From Myxococcales bacterium (GTDB taxonomy: Bacteria > Myxococcota_A > Polyangia > Polyangiales > Houyiibacteriaceae): a stretch of DNA of 64,000 bases. The DNA lies in assembly GCA_029862185.1 (NCBI GenBank), contig JAOTXX010000014.1, positions 1-64,000 on the forward strand. Direction: 5' to 3'. Position numbers and translations under genes: made by a program. The notes beneath the pieces are model-generated. The model searched no databases. It was not told the DNA's origin and saw nothing but the letters and a program-made list of their open reading frames with translations. Of the stretch, positions 1-9,698 are shown piece by piece. How positions within the stretch are numbered: position 1 is the first letter of the stretch; each line of letters opens with the position of its first letter.

Positions 1-40
<40 letters not shown>

Positions 41-87
41 TTGTTGTGTGGTGCTCGCGGGGTAGCACTTTCGTCCAATCCCGCCAG

Positions 88-666
88 TCACGTCGGATCG
101 GTTTGCGCAGCTCTTCGCAGTCGCTGATACGCAAAGGTCATCACGATTAAGCTGAACGGTGTTGTGAGGAGTGAGCCGAAAATGATCGAACCCCCGATTG
201 CGTTCAGGACGGCCACGATCAGGAGCAGCACGAAACTGGGGGCTAGGTTCTCTTTGATGAGCGTGTAGCTCTTTCCGATCGCTGCGGTCGCACCGTCGCC
301 ATCGAGCGCGATCGCATGGAAGGTGAATGCGGTGATGAAGGCGAAGATCACACCCGGTAGCACGAGCAACATCGAACCGATGATGACGCCGACTCCAATC
401 AGAATCATGGCGATCAAACTCGCACCAAACTCGGAAAACCCTTCGAACACGTCGGTGGCGGTGCCGGCCTCGCCGCGCATTCGCTTGCGGACCAGTTTGA
501 TGAAGCCGACGACCATGGGCCCTGCACACAAGCCTATGCTCAGGGCCGAGATCACGAACACCAATAGAGAGGCGACGACATAGAGCACTACGTCGTCCTT
601 GAAGAGAGCCCAGCCTTCGCTCAGGGAGCTCTCTACGAGGTTCTCAGTCTGAATCGCTTCGGTCAT
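88..666 (-). CDS. Multi-pass membrane protein of unknown function
   Basis: 192 residues. A short polar N-terminus ends in a motif of the type GWALFKDD just before the first hydrophobic helix (about residues 27-57); further hydrophobic spans lie near 82-122 and 142-182, giving at least four membrane segments. The layout resembles YciC/DUF975-like inner-membrane proteins, a tentative comparison because I see no diagnostic residue. It is transcribed away from the broken esterase at 719 with about 50 bases between, so it is probably monocistronic. The C-terminus is short, basic and cytoplasmic-looking. Function cannot be named from sequence. Confidence 0.75.
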   Translation of the reverse strand: MTEAIQTENLVESSLSEGWALFKDDVVLYVVASLLVFVISALSIGLCAGPMVVGFIKLVRKRMRGEAGTATDVFEGFSEFGASLIAMILIGVGVIIGSMLLVLPGVIFAFITAFTFHAIALDGDGATAAIGKSYTLIKENLAPSFVLLLIVAVLNAIGGSIIFGSLLTTPFSLIVMTFAYQRLRRAAQTDPT

Positions 667-718
667 CGGTGCCTCCTTCGCGGGATGAAATCATGGCACC
701 AGGCTATACTGCGCGCCA

Positions 719-1425
719 ATGCGAGAACAACGATTTGGCGGCATCACGGTTCGGCTGACGGGGGGCGAGGATCGCCAAGGTGGCGGCGATGGGCCGCTGG
801 TCGTGTTGATGCATGGCTTCGGTGCGCCAGGCACCGACCTGATCGGCTTGTGGCGGGTTCTCGACGTGCCTCGCCATGTCCGCTTCGCGTTTCCGGAGGC
901 CCCGCACGAGATCCCCGGGCTGTTCGGTGCACGCGCATGGTGGATGCTCGACCTCGCGCGCGCAGAGCAAGCAATGGCAGGGGGCCTCGAAGCTACGCCC
1001 AAGAAATTCCCCCTGGTATGGAGGATGCAACCGACCGGGTCGTCGAAATGATCGAAGCGCTTCAACGCGAGCTGGGTGTGCCGAGCGAGCGCCTGCTCGT
1101 CGGAGGGTTTTCTCAAGGTTCGATGGCTGCATGCAATGCCGTATTCACGAGGAGCGTCACTCCGGGCGGCTTGGTGATCCTCTCTGGCACGCCCGCGAAT
1201 CTGGAAGCGTGGAAGGCCGGCATGGCATCGAAACGCGGGGTGCCTGTCTTTCAAAGCCACGGCCAAAACGACCCGCTTCTTTCGTTCCAGGCAGCCGAAC
1301 AACTGCGCGACGAGATGCGCGAGGCCGGCCTTTCGACCGAGTGGGTTCCCTTTCGGGGCGGCCACGAGATCCCGATGCCCGTCCTCGAAGCGCTTGGCCG
1401 ATTCTTGTCGACGACGAGCGATTAG
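719..1425 (+). pseudogene. Frameshifted carboxylesterase/phospholipase family hydrolase
   Basis: Two frames together make one alpha/beta hydrolase of the small carboxylesterase (YpfH/acyl-protein-thioesterase) type. The first frame (719 to about 984) carries the start, the oxyanion-type segment VLMHGFGAPGTDL and ARAWWMLDL. The second frame (about 985-1425) carries the nucleophile elbow GGFSQGS, the acid segment HGQNDPLL and the catalytic His in FRGGHEIP. The join falls at a run of five G (980-984); one added G would restore a continuous protein of about 235 residues reading AMAGGPRSYAQEIPPG. All three catalytic residues survive, so this may be a sequencing or assembly slip in a homopolymer rather than a dead gene. 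The stop overlaps the convergent gene at 1422 by four bases. Confidence 0.8.
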
Positions 1426-2312
1426 TTTCCGGGCGCATCCGGCGCGAGGGTCTCATCTTCGCGTCCCCGTACGACTCGCTTGCCCGTAAGTGGTCCGCGG
1501 TACTCGGTGACGATGGTGCATTGGCCTTCGTGGCCGTCGCGCTCGAAGTAGATCACCACCCAGTCCCGAACGCGGCCGAGCTCGTGGGCCCGGTCGGTGT
1601 TGGAGTAGAGCGCGGTGAAATGCCAACCCTCTTCGTAGCGGTGAAGGATGGGCAGCCAGGCGGCGCCACCGGGGTTGTTTCGCTGTGGGGCGATACGAGG
1701 GAGCTCGCCCGCTTCGGCTTTCTCCCGGTAGTCTCGATCGACCTCGAGCAGCAGCCCGACATCCGGTTTGGCCTCGAGGGTCGCGGGAGCGGTGACCTGG
1801 GCGCCCGCCTCTCGAAGCTCTGTGAACCTGCGTGCCCGTCCGCGCGCGGAACGCGTCAACATCGTTGCCAGGATGTCGCGGATGGCCTCGAGCCGCCGCG
1901 GACCAAAGCCAGCCACCGCATCGAGTCGGCCGTCGTGTGCGGCCACCTCCAACGATTCGAGTGTGTCGATGTCGAGCTCTCGGTGAATCCGCTCGGCAAG
2001 CTCTTCGCCGATCCCTGGGACAGTCTTGAACAGCTCGACTGCAGAGAGGCTGCCTTCCAGCCGGCCCAGCATGCGTAGCTTGCCCGTGTGCGCGATCTCA
2101 TCGATCGAGCCTGAGAGGCTCTTGCCGATTTGCGGCAGGGCGTCGAGGCCTTCGCGTCCTTCGGTGAGCGCGAGGTCTTGAATGCTGCTCGGGTGAGCTC
2201 GAACAACTGCGGCCCCTGCTCGGTACGCGTCGATTCGGTACATGTTGGCGTGCTGCGTCTCGAGACGGTCGGCCACCCGCTCGAGGAGCGCAGCGATTTG
2301 CTCGTTCGTCAC
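1422..2312 (-). CDS. Helix-hairpin-helix DNA-binding protein (polymerase X N-terminal-like)
   Basis: The N-terminal half matches the non-catalytic 8-kDa/HhH part of family X DNA polymerases: NEQIAALLERVADRLE, then YRIDAYRAGA, LPQIGKSLSGSIDEIAHTG, and a helix-hairpin-helix VPGIGEELAERIH, with a second GFGPRRLEAI. There is no nucleotidyltransferase or PHP domain. The remaining 120 residues form a separate domain (LLEVDRDYREKA, WHFTALYSNT, DWVVIYFER) that I recognise only as a companion of such HhH regions. I chose the GTG at 2312, where family similarity begins; an ATG at 2423 in the same frame would add 37 unlike residues and abut the divergent gene's start. Probably DNA-structure binding, repair-related; inference. 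Confidence 0.78.
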   Translation of the reverse strand: MTNEQIAALLERVADRLETQHANMYRIDAYRAGAAVVRAHPSSIQDLALTEGREGLDALPQIGKSLSGSIDEIAHTGKLRMLGRLEGSLSAVELFKTVPGIGEELAERIHRELDIDTLESLEVAAHDGRLDAVAGFGPRRLEAIRDILATMLTRSARGRARRFTELREAGAQVTAPATLEAKPDVGLLLEVDRDYREKAEAGELPRIAPQRNNPGGAAWLPILHRYEEGWHFTALYSNTDRAHELGRVRDWVVIYFERDGHEGQCTIVTEYRGPLTGKRVVRGREDETLAPDAPGN

Positions 2313-2425
2313 GACTGGCGGGCCGGAATCCACGCGTGCATGTAGCCAGTAGATCGCGGCAAACGCAATAGCCGATGAACCTCTGGCGCTACGGTCCAGA
2401 TCGATCAAAGCTTCCGCCTCCATCC

Positions 2426-3097
2426 ATGCCGAACAACCCGAGCTCCCAAACCGCCGCCTTTTTCGATCTCGATCGGACGCTGCTCGACATGAATAGCTCG
2501 ACGCTTTGGGCCAAGCACGAGCTTCTCGCGGGCAGCATATCGATTCGGCAGTTCGGCCGCGTCCTGGTTTGGAACGTGCTCTATCATCTTTCGCTCATCG
2601 ACATCGACACGGCATTCACGGAAGCGGTTGGACACTATCGCGGAAGGTCGTACGAAGGTCTCGACGCGGAGACACGTGACTGGTTCACGCGCGACGTGGC
2701 GCACCATCTTCGCCCCGGAGCCGGGCGCGCTCTGCGCGAGCACCGAGAGCAGGGGCATCATCTGGTTCTACTGACCAGCGCATCCGCATTCGCGTCGCGC
2801 GCTGCGCGTGACGCCTGGATGCTCGACGACTTCCTTGCCAACGACTTTCCGGCCGACGAGGAAGGGAGGCTTCGTGGAACCTTCGTGTCGCCGCTTTGCC
2901 ACGGGTCTGGAAAGGTCAAACGGGCGCGTGCTTGGGCTTCGGAGCGAAGCATCGACCTCGCCGACTGCTACTTCTATACCGACTCTTACAGCGACGCTCC
3001 CATGTTGAAGGCGGTTGGGCATCCTCGTGTCGTGAGTCCCGATCCGAGGTTGAAGCGTGCTGCCCGGCAACGAGGCTGGCCCATCCTGCAATGGTGA
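2426..3097 (+). CDS. HAD-superfamily subfamily IB hydrolase (SerB-like phosphatase)
   Basis: 223 residues. Motif I is FFDLDRTLL near residues 12-20 (nucleophile and acid/base Asp both present), motif II is LLTSAS, the lysine sits in GSGKVKRARAW and motif IV is YTDSYSDAPML. This is the subfamily IB pattern seen in phosphoserine phosphatase and in CicA-type phosphatases; the helical cap between motifs I and II (SIRQFGRVLVWNVLYHL) fits that group. The substrate cannot be told. The ATG at 2426 places motif I close to the N-terminus as usual; an in-frame upstream ATG at 2375 would run into the divergent gene. Convergent with the hydrolase at 3123. Confidence 0.85.
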   Translation: MPNNPSSQTAAFFDLDRTLLDMNSSTLWAKHELLAGSISIRQFGRVLVWNVLYHLSLIDIDTAFTEAVGHYRGRSYEGLDAETRDWFTRDVAHHLRPGAGRALREHREQGHHLVLLTSASAFASRAARDAWMLDDFLANDFPADEEGRLRGTFVSPLCHGSGKVKRARAWASERSIDLADCYFYTDSYSDAPMLKAVGHPRVVSPDPRLKRAARQRGWPILQW

Positions 3098-3122
3098 GCA
3101 CGACGCCCCGGTGGCTCGAAGG

Positions 3123-4283
3123 CTAGCGCTTGGCTCGCCTCGTCCATCGCTTGGGCGGGAGGACACCTCGATCTTGGAAGCCCTCCAATGCCTCACGGAA
3201 CGCCTGTGCGCGCCGATTTTGGACGATGTGGCCGCCAGGGAACTTGATGAGCGCGGTGCCGAAGTGGTCGGCGAGACGTCGGCCGTGTTCTACGGTCGCG
3301 AGGCGATCGTATTCGCCCGAAATGATCGAGACGCGTTCGGGTTCGACCTTGGGCATGCGGCAGACCGGCGTGATGGGAACGAGCTGCTCGCGGTAGCCTT
3401 CGTAGAGCGTCCGCTGAATGTCGCCGGTGCCCGGCACCAGGTCGTTGTCGTGCATGACGTCGGGGACGCTGCAGATCGGAATGTAGGCGAGCACGAAGTC
3501 GACGTTCGAGGTGACTGTAGCCAGCAGAGATGCGGTGTAGCCGCCGAGGCTCATGCCAACGACACCGACGTGGCTTGCGCCTGCGTCTCGCATGGCGCGA
3601 ATCGCGATCTGCAAGTCCCAGATGGCCTGACGGAAGCCTTCGATGGTGAAGGCCGTATCTTGTTGCGGCCACTCTGGTGGAAACGAGTGTCCGCGCCGCC
3701 CATGAAACGGAAGCGCAAAGAGCGAAACGCCAATCCCCTGGCGAAAGAACTCCCGCATCGGCCAGGCGACGCGCTCCATCAGATGGTGGCCGGACGAGAA
3801 GCCGTTTACGAGGATTGCCATCGGCTTCCCCTTGATACGCAGATTTAGCGTTCGGAGCAGCGCGGTCTGATTGTCTCTGTGACTTCGATACTCGTGTTTG
3901 ATGTCCTTGAAGACCAACGGGTGGGCGCTGAGCCAACTCCATTCCGCGTAACCGACCCGCTGCGGCGCGAGCCACCGCTTCCGGATGGCGATTCGCCCTG
4001 GAGTCGGGAAAAGATCGCGCGGGCGGTGGCGGTACGTCCTGTAGTCATCGCTCGAGGCAAATGCGGTCAGGTCGTGCACCAGCTCCGGAGGGTCCTTCAA
4101 ATCGGACGGCTGAAGTTTGCTGATCTGCGAGACGAGGAATCCGTCGGCTCGGTACGCGAGCTTTGGAATCAGTCCCTTCGGCTTACCGGTCGCCGCCAAC
4201 TGGGCGCCACCGCTCTTGAGTGAAATCCCGCTCGCTCTGCCGATGCTCGGACCATCCCAAGTTTGCTGAGCTGGATGCGCCAC
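3123..4283 (-). CDS. Alpha/beta hydrolase, possibly ABHD18-like
   Basis: 386 residues. A nucleophile elbow GMSLGGYTASLL lies near residue 245, preceded by oxyanion-side strands (AILVNGFSSGHHLMERVAW and SLFALPFHGRRG). A candidate acid sits in SGEYDRLAT and a candidate catalytic His in FPGGHIVQ, so a complete Ser-Asp-His triad is plausible. The long N-terminal extension (about 140 residues) and the HHLMERVAWP segment recall the ABHD18/DUF2048 branch; that assignment is tentative. A purine-rich AAGGTGG stretch lies just ahead of the ATG. Divergent from the alcohol dehydrogenase at 4398, sharing a 114-base intergenic region with two inverted repeats. Likely a lipase or esterase; substrate unknown. 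Confidence 0.78.
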   Translation of the reverse strand: MAHPAQQTWDGPSIGRASGISLKSGGAQLAATGKPKGLIPKLAYRADGFLVSQISKLQPSDLKDPPELVHDLTAFASSDDYRTYRHRPRDLFPTPGRIAIRKRWLAPQRVGYAEWSWLSAHPLVFKDIKHEYRSHRDNQTALLRTLNLRIKGKPMAILVNGFSSGHHLMERVAWPMREFFRQGIGVSLFALPFHGRRGHSFPPEWPQQDTAFTIEGFRQAIWDLQIAIRAMRDAGASHVGVVGMSLGGYTASLLATVTSNVDFVLAYIPICSVPDVMHDNDLVPGTGDIQRTLYEGYREQLVPITPVCRMPKVEPERVSIISGEYDRLATVEHGRRLADHFGTALIKFPGGHIVQNRRAQAFREALEGFQDRGVLPPKRWTRRAKR

Positions 4284-4353
4284 CTTGTTCTAGGCGTATA
4301 TCGGAACCGTGCGTTCAGTGCAATTATTGTTGCCCGTCGTCGATGAGCGCCTG

Positions 4354-4385
4354 GCGCAAGATTTGCGCGCGTAGCAGCTACGCGC
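4354..4385. promoter_or_regulatory. Two overlapping inverted repeats ahead of the alcohol dehydrogenase
   Basis: Bases 4354-4368 form GCGCAA-gat-TTGCGC and bases 4367-4385 form GCGCGTA-gcagc-TACGCGC, both perfect arms sharing two bases. They sit 12-44 bases before the start at 4398, in the region between two divergent genes. They could be an operator pair or alternative leader hairpins. No match to a known regulator site is claimed. Confidence 0.35.
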
Positions 4386-4397
4386 TTCGGTAGTGGT

Positions 4398-5414
4398 ATG
4401 GTCGACGAGATGCGCGCAGTTCTTCTCGACATCCCCGCTCCCATCGAGACGCATCCTCTGCGTCTCGGCGATGTCGACGTACCCGAGCCAACCGCCGACG
4501 AAGTTCGGATCAAAGTAGATGCCTGCGGGGTCTGTCGAACCGATCTCCACATCGTTGAAGGAGATCTCGAAGCACGGCGCACGCCAATCATCCCGGGTCA
4601 TCAGGTCGTCGGTACGATCGAATCGCTCGGCTCGTCCGTGACAGATCAGCAAATCGGCGCGCGGGTCGGCGTTGCCTGGCTTCACCGGACTTGCGGCAGC
4701 TGCTCGTTTTGCACCAGCCAACGCGAAAACCTCTGCGACTCCCCCGAATTCACTGGCTGGACCGTTCACGGAGGCTTCGCGGAGTACCTGGTGGCTCCGG
4801 CGAGCTTCACCTACCCGCTGCCCGACGGCTTTTCGGACTTGCAAGCGGCGCCCCTCCTTTGCGCCGGCATCATCGGCTACCGCTGTCTGTCGAAGACCGG
4901 CATCGACGATTGGGCGGGCGCACGCCTTGGACTGTACGGATTCGGCGCCGCCGGTCACGTCGCGATCCAGATCGCAAGAGCGCGGGGAGCCGAGGTGTAC
5001 GTCTGCACCCGCGATCGCGAAAAGCATCAGGCCCTCGCTGAAGAGCTCGGGGCAGTCTGGACGGGTGGCACGATGGACAAGCCCCCGGACGCGCTCGACG
5101 CCGGGATCATCTTCGCCCCCGCCGGTGAAATCGTACCCGCCGCGCTCTCGCATCTCGACAAGGGCGGCACCCTCGTGCTCGGCGGCATTCACATGAGCCC
5201 AATCCCAGAGCTCCCGTACGAGCTTCTCTATCGCGAGCGCGCGGTTCGCAGCGTAGCGAACAACACCCGAGCGGACGGGCTCGCGTTTCTCCAAGAGGCT
5301 GCAGCGGTTCCCGTACGCACGCAGGTCGAAGTGTTTCCGCTCCACGACGCCAACGAAGCGCTCGAACGCCTTCAGCATGATGGAGTTCGAGGCGCGGCCG
5401 TGCTGACGGTTTAA
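4398..5414 (+). CDS. Zinc-dependent medium-chain alcohol dehydrogenase
   Basis: 338 residues. The catalytic-zinc Cys and its neighbours read CGVCRTDLH, the zinc-ligand His is in IIPGHQVVG, and the structural zinc lobe is [16 protein letters not shown]. The Rossmann dinucleotide motif reads [15 protein letters not shown]. The short [12 protein letters not shown] start is typical of the AdhA-type zinc-binding alcohol dehydrogenase family, which oxidises primary alcohols or reduces aldehydes with NAD(P). The translation could begin at 4398 or at the ATG at 4410 (MRAVLLD), which fits family N-termini better. It ends before a hairpin at 5416-5446 shared with the convergent glutamine synthetase gene. 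Confidence 0.9.
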   Translation: MVDEMRAVLLDIPAPIETHPLRLGDVDVPEPTADEVRIKVDACGVCRTDLHIVEGDLEARRTPIIPGHQVVGTIESLGSSVTDQQIGARVGVAWLHRTCGSCSFCTSQRENLCDSPEFTGWTVHGGFAEYLVAPASFTYPLPDGFSDLQAAPLLCAGIIGYRCLSKTGIDDWAGARLGLYGFGAAGHVAIQIARARGAEVYVCTRDREKHQALAEELGAVWTGGTMDKPPDALDAGIIFAPAGEIVPAALSHLDKGGTLVLGGIHMSPIPELPYELLYRERAVRSVANNTRADGLAFLQEAAAVPVRTQVEVFPLHDANEALERLQHDGVRGAAVLTV

Positions 5415-5415
5415 C

Positions 5416-5446
5416 GAAAAACGCCGCGCTCCGAAAAACGCGGCGT
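5416..5446 (-). terminator. Rho-independent terminator of the glutamine synthetase gene
   Basis: On the minus strand, arms ACGCCGCG (bases 5446-5439) and CGCGGCGT (5428-5421) form a perfect 8-bp stem with a loop of TTTTTCGGAG, followed by TTTT and CGTT. It starts 24 bases after the glutamine synthetase stop. On the plus strand the same hairpin lacks a clear T tract, so it may stop the alcohol dehydrogenase transcript less efficiently. Confidence 0.8.
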
Positions 5447-5469
5447 CGTTCTGAACAAGCGCGCGCGCT

Positions 5470-6507
5470 TTACTCAGCGACCTCTGCCATCAGGCGCGCG
5501 ACCACGTAGGGGTCGATGTTCGCGCAAGGGCGACGGTCTTCGAGATAACCCTTGCCCTCGAGATCGGTCGCCATCGGGATACGAATCGAAGCGCCGCGGT
5601 CGGACACGCCGTACTTGAACTCCCTGAAGGACGCGGTTTCGTGTGCCCCTGTGAGGCGCTCCTCGAGGCCGGCACCATAGTGCTTCAGATGCAGCGCGAT
5701 ACGCTCCGGCTGGCCGAGCTTCTCGCAGTACTCGTGAATGATCTTCAAGCCGCCATCTTCGCGCATCGCCTTGGTGCTGAAGTTGGTGTGGCAGCCGGCG
5801 CCGTTCCAGTCGCCCTTGGCGGGCTTGGCGTCGTAGGAGATGTCCACGCCGAAGGTCTCCGCAATGCGGCCGAGGAGGTAGCGCGCCATGTACATGTGGT
5901 CGCCGACCTCAGTGATGCCTGCGGGTCCGATTTGGAACTCCCACTGGCCGGGCATGACCTCGGCATTGATGCCTGAGATCTTCAGGCCGGCCTTGATGCA
6001 CGCGTCCATGTGCTCTTCGACGATCTCGCGGCCAAACACGTACTCGGCCCCAACGCCGCAGTAATAGGGCCCCTGGGGCCCGGGGTAGCCACCCTCGGGG
6101 AAGCCGAGCGGGTAGCCGTCCTTCATCATCGTGTATTCCTGCTCCATGCCGTACCAGCAATCGAGATCCTTCAGGCGTTTCTCGGTGTCCTGCGAGGCGC
6201 GTCGCGTATTGGTCGGGTGCGGGGTTCCACCGTGCGTCACGACCTCGCAGAGCACGAGGATGTTGTCGCCGCCTCGAAGTGGATCGCGACACGCAAACAC
6301 CGGGAACAGCTGGCAGTCGGAATCATCGCCAGTCGCCTGGTTGGTGCTGGACCCATCGAAACCCCAGTGCGGCAGGGCGGCAACGCCGGTGATTGCACCG
6401 AGAACCTTCTCGATCAGACTCGCCTCGAGCATTCGGGTCTTCGAGCGAAGAAGCGGGGTTGGCTCCGTGCCGTCGATCCAGATGTATTCAGCCTTGATGA
6501 TGCTCAT
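5470..6507 (-). CDS. glnII: Glutamine synthetase, type II (eukaryotic-like)
   Basis: 345 residues, far shorter than the roughly 470 residues of bacterial GlnA and matching the GSII class. Class marks are the N-terminal AEYIWIDGT and LRSKTR, WGFDGSSTNQA, the glutamate-rich ATP/metal segment GMEQEYTMM, GINAEVMPGQWEFQIGP, and DWNGAGCHTNFST. The C-terminus has SIRIPMATDLEGKGYLEDRRP with the conserved Arg and Glu. It makes glutamine from glutamate, ammonia and ATP. I prefer the ATG at 6507 because AGGAG lies eight bases upstream; the GTG at 6513 is too close to it. GSII lacks the adenylylation Tyr region of GlnA, so control is probably transcriptional. Monocistronic, with its own terminator. Confidence 0.95.
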   Translation of the reverse strand: MSIIKAEYIWIDGTEPTPLLRSKTRMLEASLIEKVLGAITGVAALPHWGFDGSSTNQATGDDSDCQLFPVFACRDPLRGGDNILVLCEVVTHGGTPHPTNTRRASQDTEKRLKDLDCWYGMEQEYTMMKDGYPLGFPEGGYPGPQGPYYCGVGAEYVFGREIVEEHMDACIKAGLKISGINAEVMPGQWEFQIGPAGITEVGDHMYMARYLLGRIAETFGVDISYDAKPAKGDWNGAGCHTNFSTKAMREDGGLKIIHEYCEKLGQPERIALHLKHYGAGLEERLTGAHETASFREFKYGVSDRGASIRIPMATDLEGKGYLEDRRPCANIDPYVVARLMAEVAE

Positions 6508-6918
6508 CGTCACTACTCCTAAAGATGTTCGCGTCGCCGGGGCACCAGCGAGCGGACTCGGCGGTAGACCACGGGGTTGACTCTAGGCCGGCGATTCGCC
6601 GTGCCCGAGAGCTCGTTGCCGATCTGTGGCCCGCCGTTGTTTCCAAAAGGTTTCCGACCCCTTTCCTGGAGGAAAAAAGGCCTCCGGATCTGGCCTCCAG
6701 AAGCGGATTGCGACTAGTGTGCGCCTCCAGGGCGGGTTTTCAGGGCGGGGCTAGCCCACTGCGCCCGGATCGCCGGGGTAGAACGATTGCACGTTCGTCT
6801 AACTGCGCGGAACCATTAGTTAATATACGGAAATGGTCATTAGCCCTGATTTGCAGCTGCTACAGAGCGAGTGTAGAATGTTGGCATAGTTGGCTTTTTC
6901 TTGTTGGGGAATTCGTAA
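6508..6918. promoter_or_regulatory. 411-base intergenic region between divergent glnII and a VWA lipoprotein gene
   Basis: It holds no convincing gene. The left part carries the glnII Shine-Dalgarno (AGGAG). The middle has three copies of a gCCTCCrg-like word (near 6680, 6698 and 6724). The right 100 bases are unusually AT-rich for this genome (TTAGTTAATATACGG near 6815), the likely promoter of the lipoprotein gene. A TTGGCAT..TTGGCTTTTT run near 6880 looks like a sigma-54 site but its GG-GC spacing is one base short. Confidence 0.45.
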
Positions 6919-8220
6919 ATGCGTAAGTCGCTTTCGACTGTGTTCGTAGGTTTGGGTGGCCTGGCTCTTCTCGCCTGTGGTGGAGACGATAGCGGGCCTC
7001 GCAGCGGTACCGGCGGTACCGGTGGCGTGGTCCTCACCTGCGCAAGCTTGGTGGCTCCGCCGCCCGACTGCGACAAGGCCTGCACATCGGACTCCCAATG
7101 CGAGGCGAGCTTCTGTCAGAACGGCAAATGTGTCGCCAACTGCACCGCTACCGAAGGTTGTGCTGCGGGCTCGACCTGCAACACGACACGGGGTCGTTGC
7201 GTGCCCAACATGGGCACGGGGGGTACAGGCGGCACCGGCAACACGGGCGGCAATGCCTGTCAGTCGGTGACGATCACACCCACACGAAGCATCCCGAACG
7301 TCATGTTCCTCGTCGATCAGAGCGGCTCGATGACCTCCGATTTCGCGGGTCAACCCCGGTGGACCGCCGCCCATGGCGCGATCACTGGAATCGTCTCGCA
7401 GCTCGACTCGATCGTCCGATTCGGACTCACGACCTACACGTCCGACGACGGAGACTTCGACCCGACATGCCCGCGTTTACCGGTGGCGGGCAATCCCTTG
7501 GCCGGCGCTCCCCGAGTCGATTTCGGCCTAAATAACTCCGGGGCGATCAGTGACACCAATGTCTACCCGAGCTCCTATCCCAATGACGCTGGCGGTGATA
7601 CGCCGACCGGCGATAGCATCGATGCTTTGATGACGATCATCGAAAATGACCCACCACCCGCGGAAGGGCCTACCATCATCGTGCTTGCCACGGACGGCTT
7701 GCCGGACTCCTGCGAATGCCCGAATCCGGGCAGCTGTGTCCCAGGTACCCCGAGCAGTCACGACCCCGAGGTCGAAGCCGTGGACGCCGCCGAGAACGCG
7801 TTTTCGAGCGGGGTCCAAACTTTCATTTTGAGCGTTGGCCCTCAGGTCGCGCAGAGCCACTTGCAGCAAGTCGCGAACGTCGGCGTTGGGCTTGACCGCG
7901 ACGGTTCGCAAGGTGACGCGCCGTACTACACTGCGAACACCCCTGCGGAGCTGGATATGGCGTTCCAGGAGATCATCGGCTCCAGCATCTCCTGTGACAT
8001 CCAGATGGACAAGCGCTTCGACGACAAGGAAAAGGCTTGCAACGACCCGGCGAGTGACGTTCGACTCAACGGCGTGCCGCTGAGCTGCCCGACCGAGTGG
8101 CGAGTGAAGCCGGGTGTCGACGATGTGATCGAGCTGGTCGGCAGCGCCTGCGACACGTTCAAGAGCGGTGATGCGACGTTCACGGCCGAGTTCCCGTGCG
8201 GCGCCATCATCGTCGAGTAG
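6919..8220 (+). CDS. Secreted lipoprotein with Cys-rich region and von Willebrand factor A domain
   Basis: 433 residues. The N-terminus is a lipoprotein signal ending LALLAC with the lipidated Cys at residue 20, followed by Gly/Thr-rich linkers (GTGGTGG). Next comes a Cys-rich segment (residues about 45-95) of the EGF-like type common in myxobacterial surface lipoproteins. The VWA domain starts near residue 125; its metal-ion site is complete at the first motif (VDQSGSMTS, Asp133), with TDGLPDS as a later motif. VWA domains bind proteins through a divalent metal, so adhesion or surface sensing is likely. The GG-rich linker is repeated before the VWA part. Convergent with the kinase gene, three bases apart. 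Confidence 0.88.
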   Translation: MRKSLSTVFVGLGGLALLACGGDDSGPRSGTGGTGGVVLTCASLVAPPPDCDKACTSDSQCEASFCQNGKCVANCTATEGCAAGSTCNTTRGRCVPNMGTGGTGGTGNTGGNACQSVTITPTRSIPNVMFLVDQSGSMTSDFAGQPRWTAAHGAITGIVSQLDSIVRFGLTTYTSDDGDFDPTCPRLPVAGNPLAGAPRVDFGLNNSGAISDTNVYPSSYPNDAGGDTPTGDSIDALMTIIENDPPPAEGPTIIVLATDGLPDSCECPNPGSCVPGTPSSHDPEVEAVDAAENAFSSGVQTFILSVGPQVAQSHLQQVANVGVGLDRDGSQGDAPYYTANTPAELDMAFQEIIGSSISCDIQMDKRFDDKEKACNDPASDVRLNGVPLSCPTEWRVKPGVDDVIELVGSACDTFKSGDATFTAEFPCGAIIVE

Positions 8221-8223
8221 CGG

Positions 8224-9645
<1,422 letters not shown>

Positions 9646-9698
9646 TGCCTGACAAGACTAGCACCATCGCGAAAGCGCTGGCGCCGTCAAGACGGGCG

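Noticed and set aside
6875-6900. Sigma-54-like promoter before the VWA lipoprotein
   Set aside because: TTGGCAT and GGCT are present but the GG to GC spacing is one base shorter than the strict requirement.
6525-6926. 133-codon frame filling the glnII-lipoprotein gap
   Set aside because: No family likeness, low hydrophobic order, spans the AT-rich promoter zone and overlaps the lipoprotein start.
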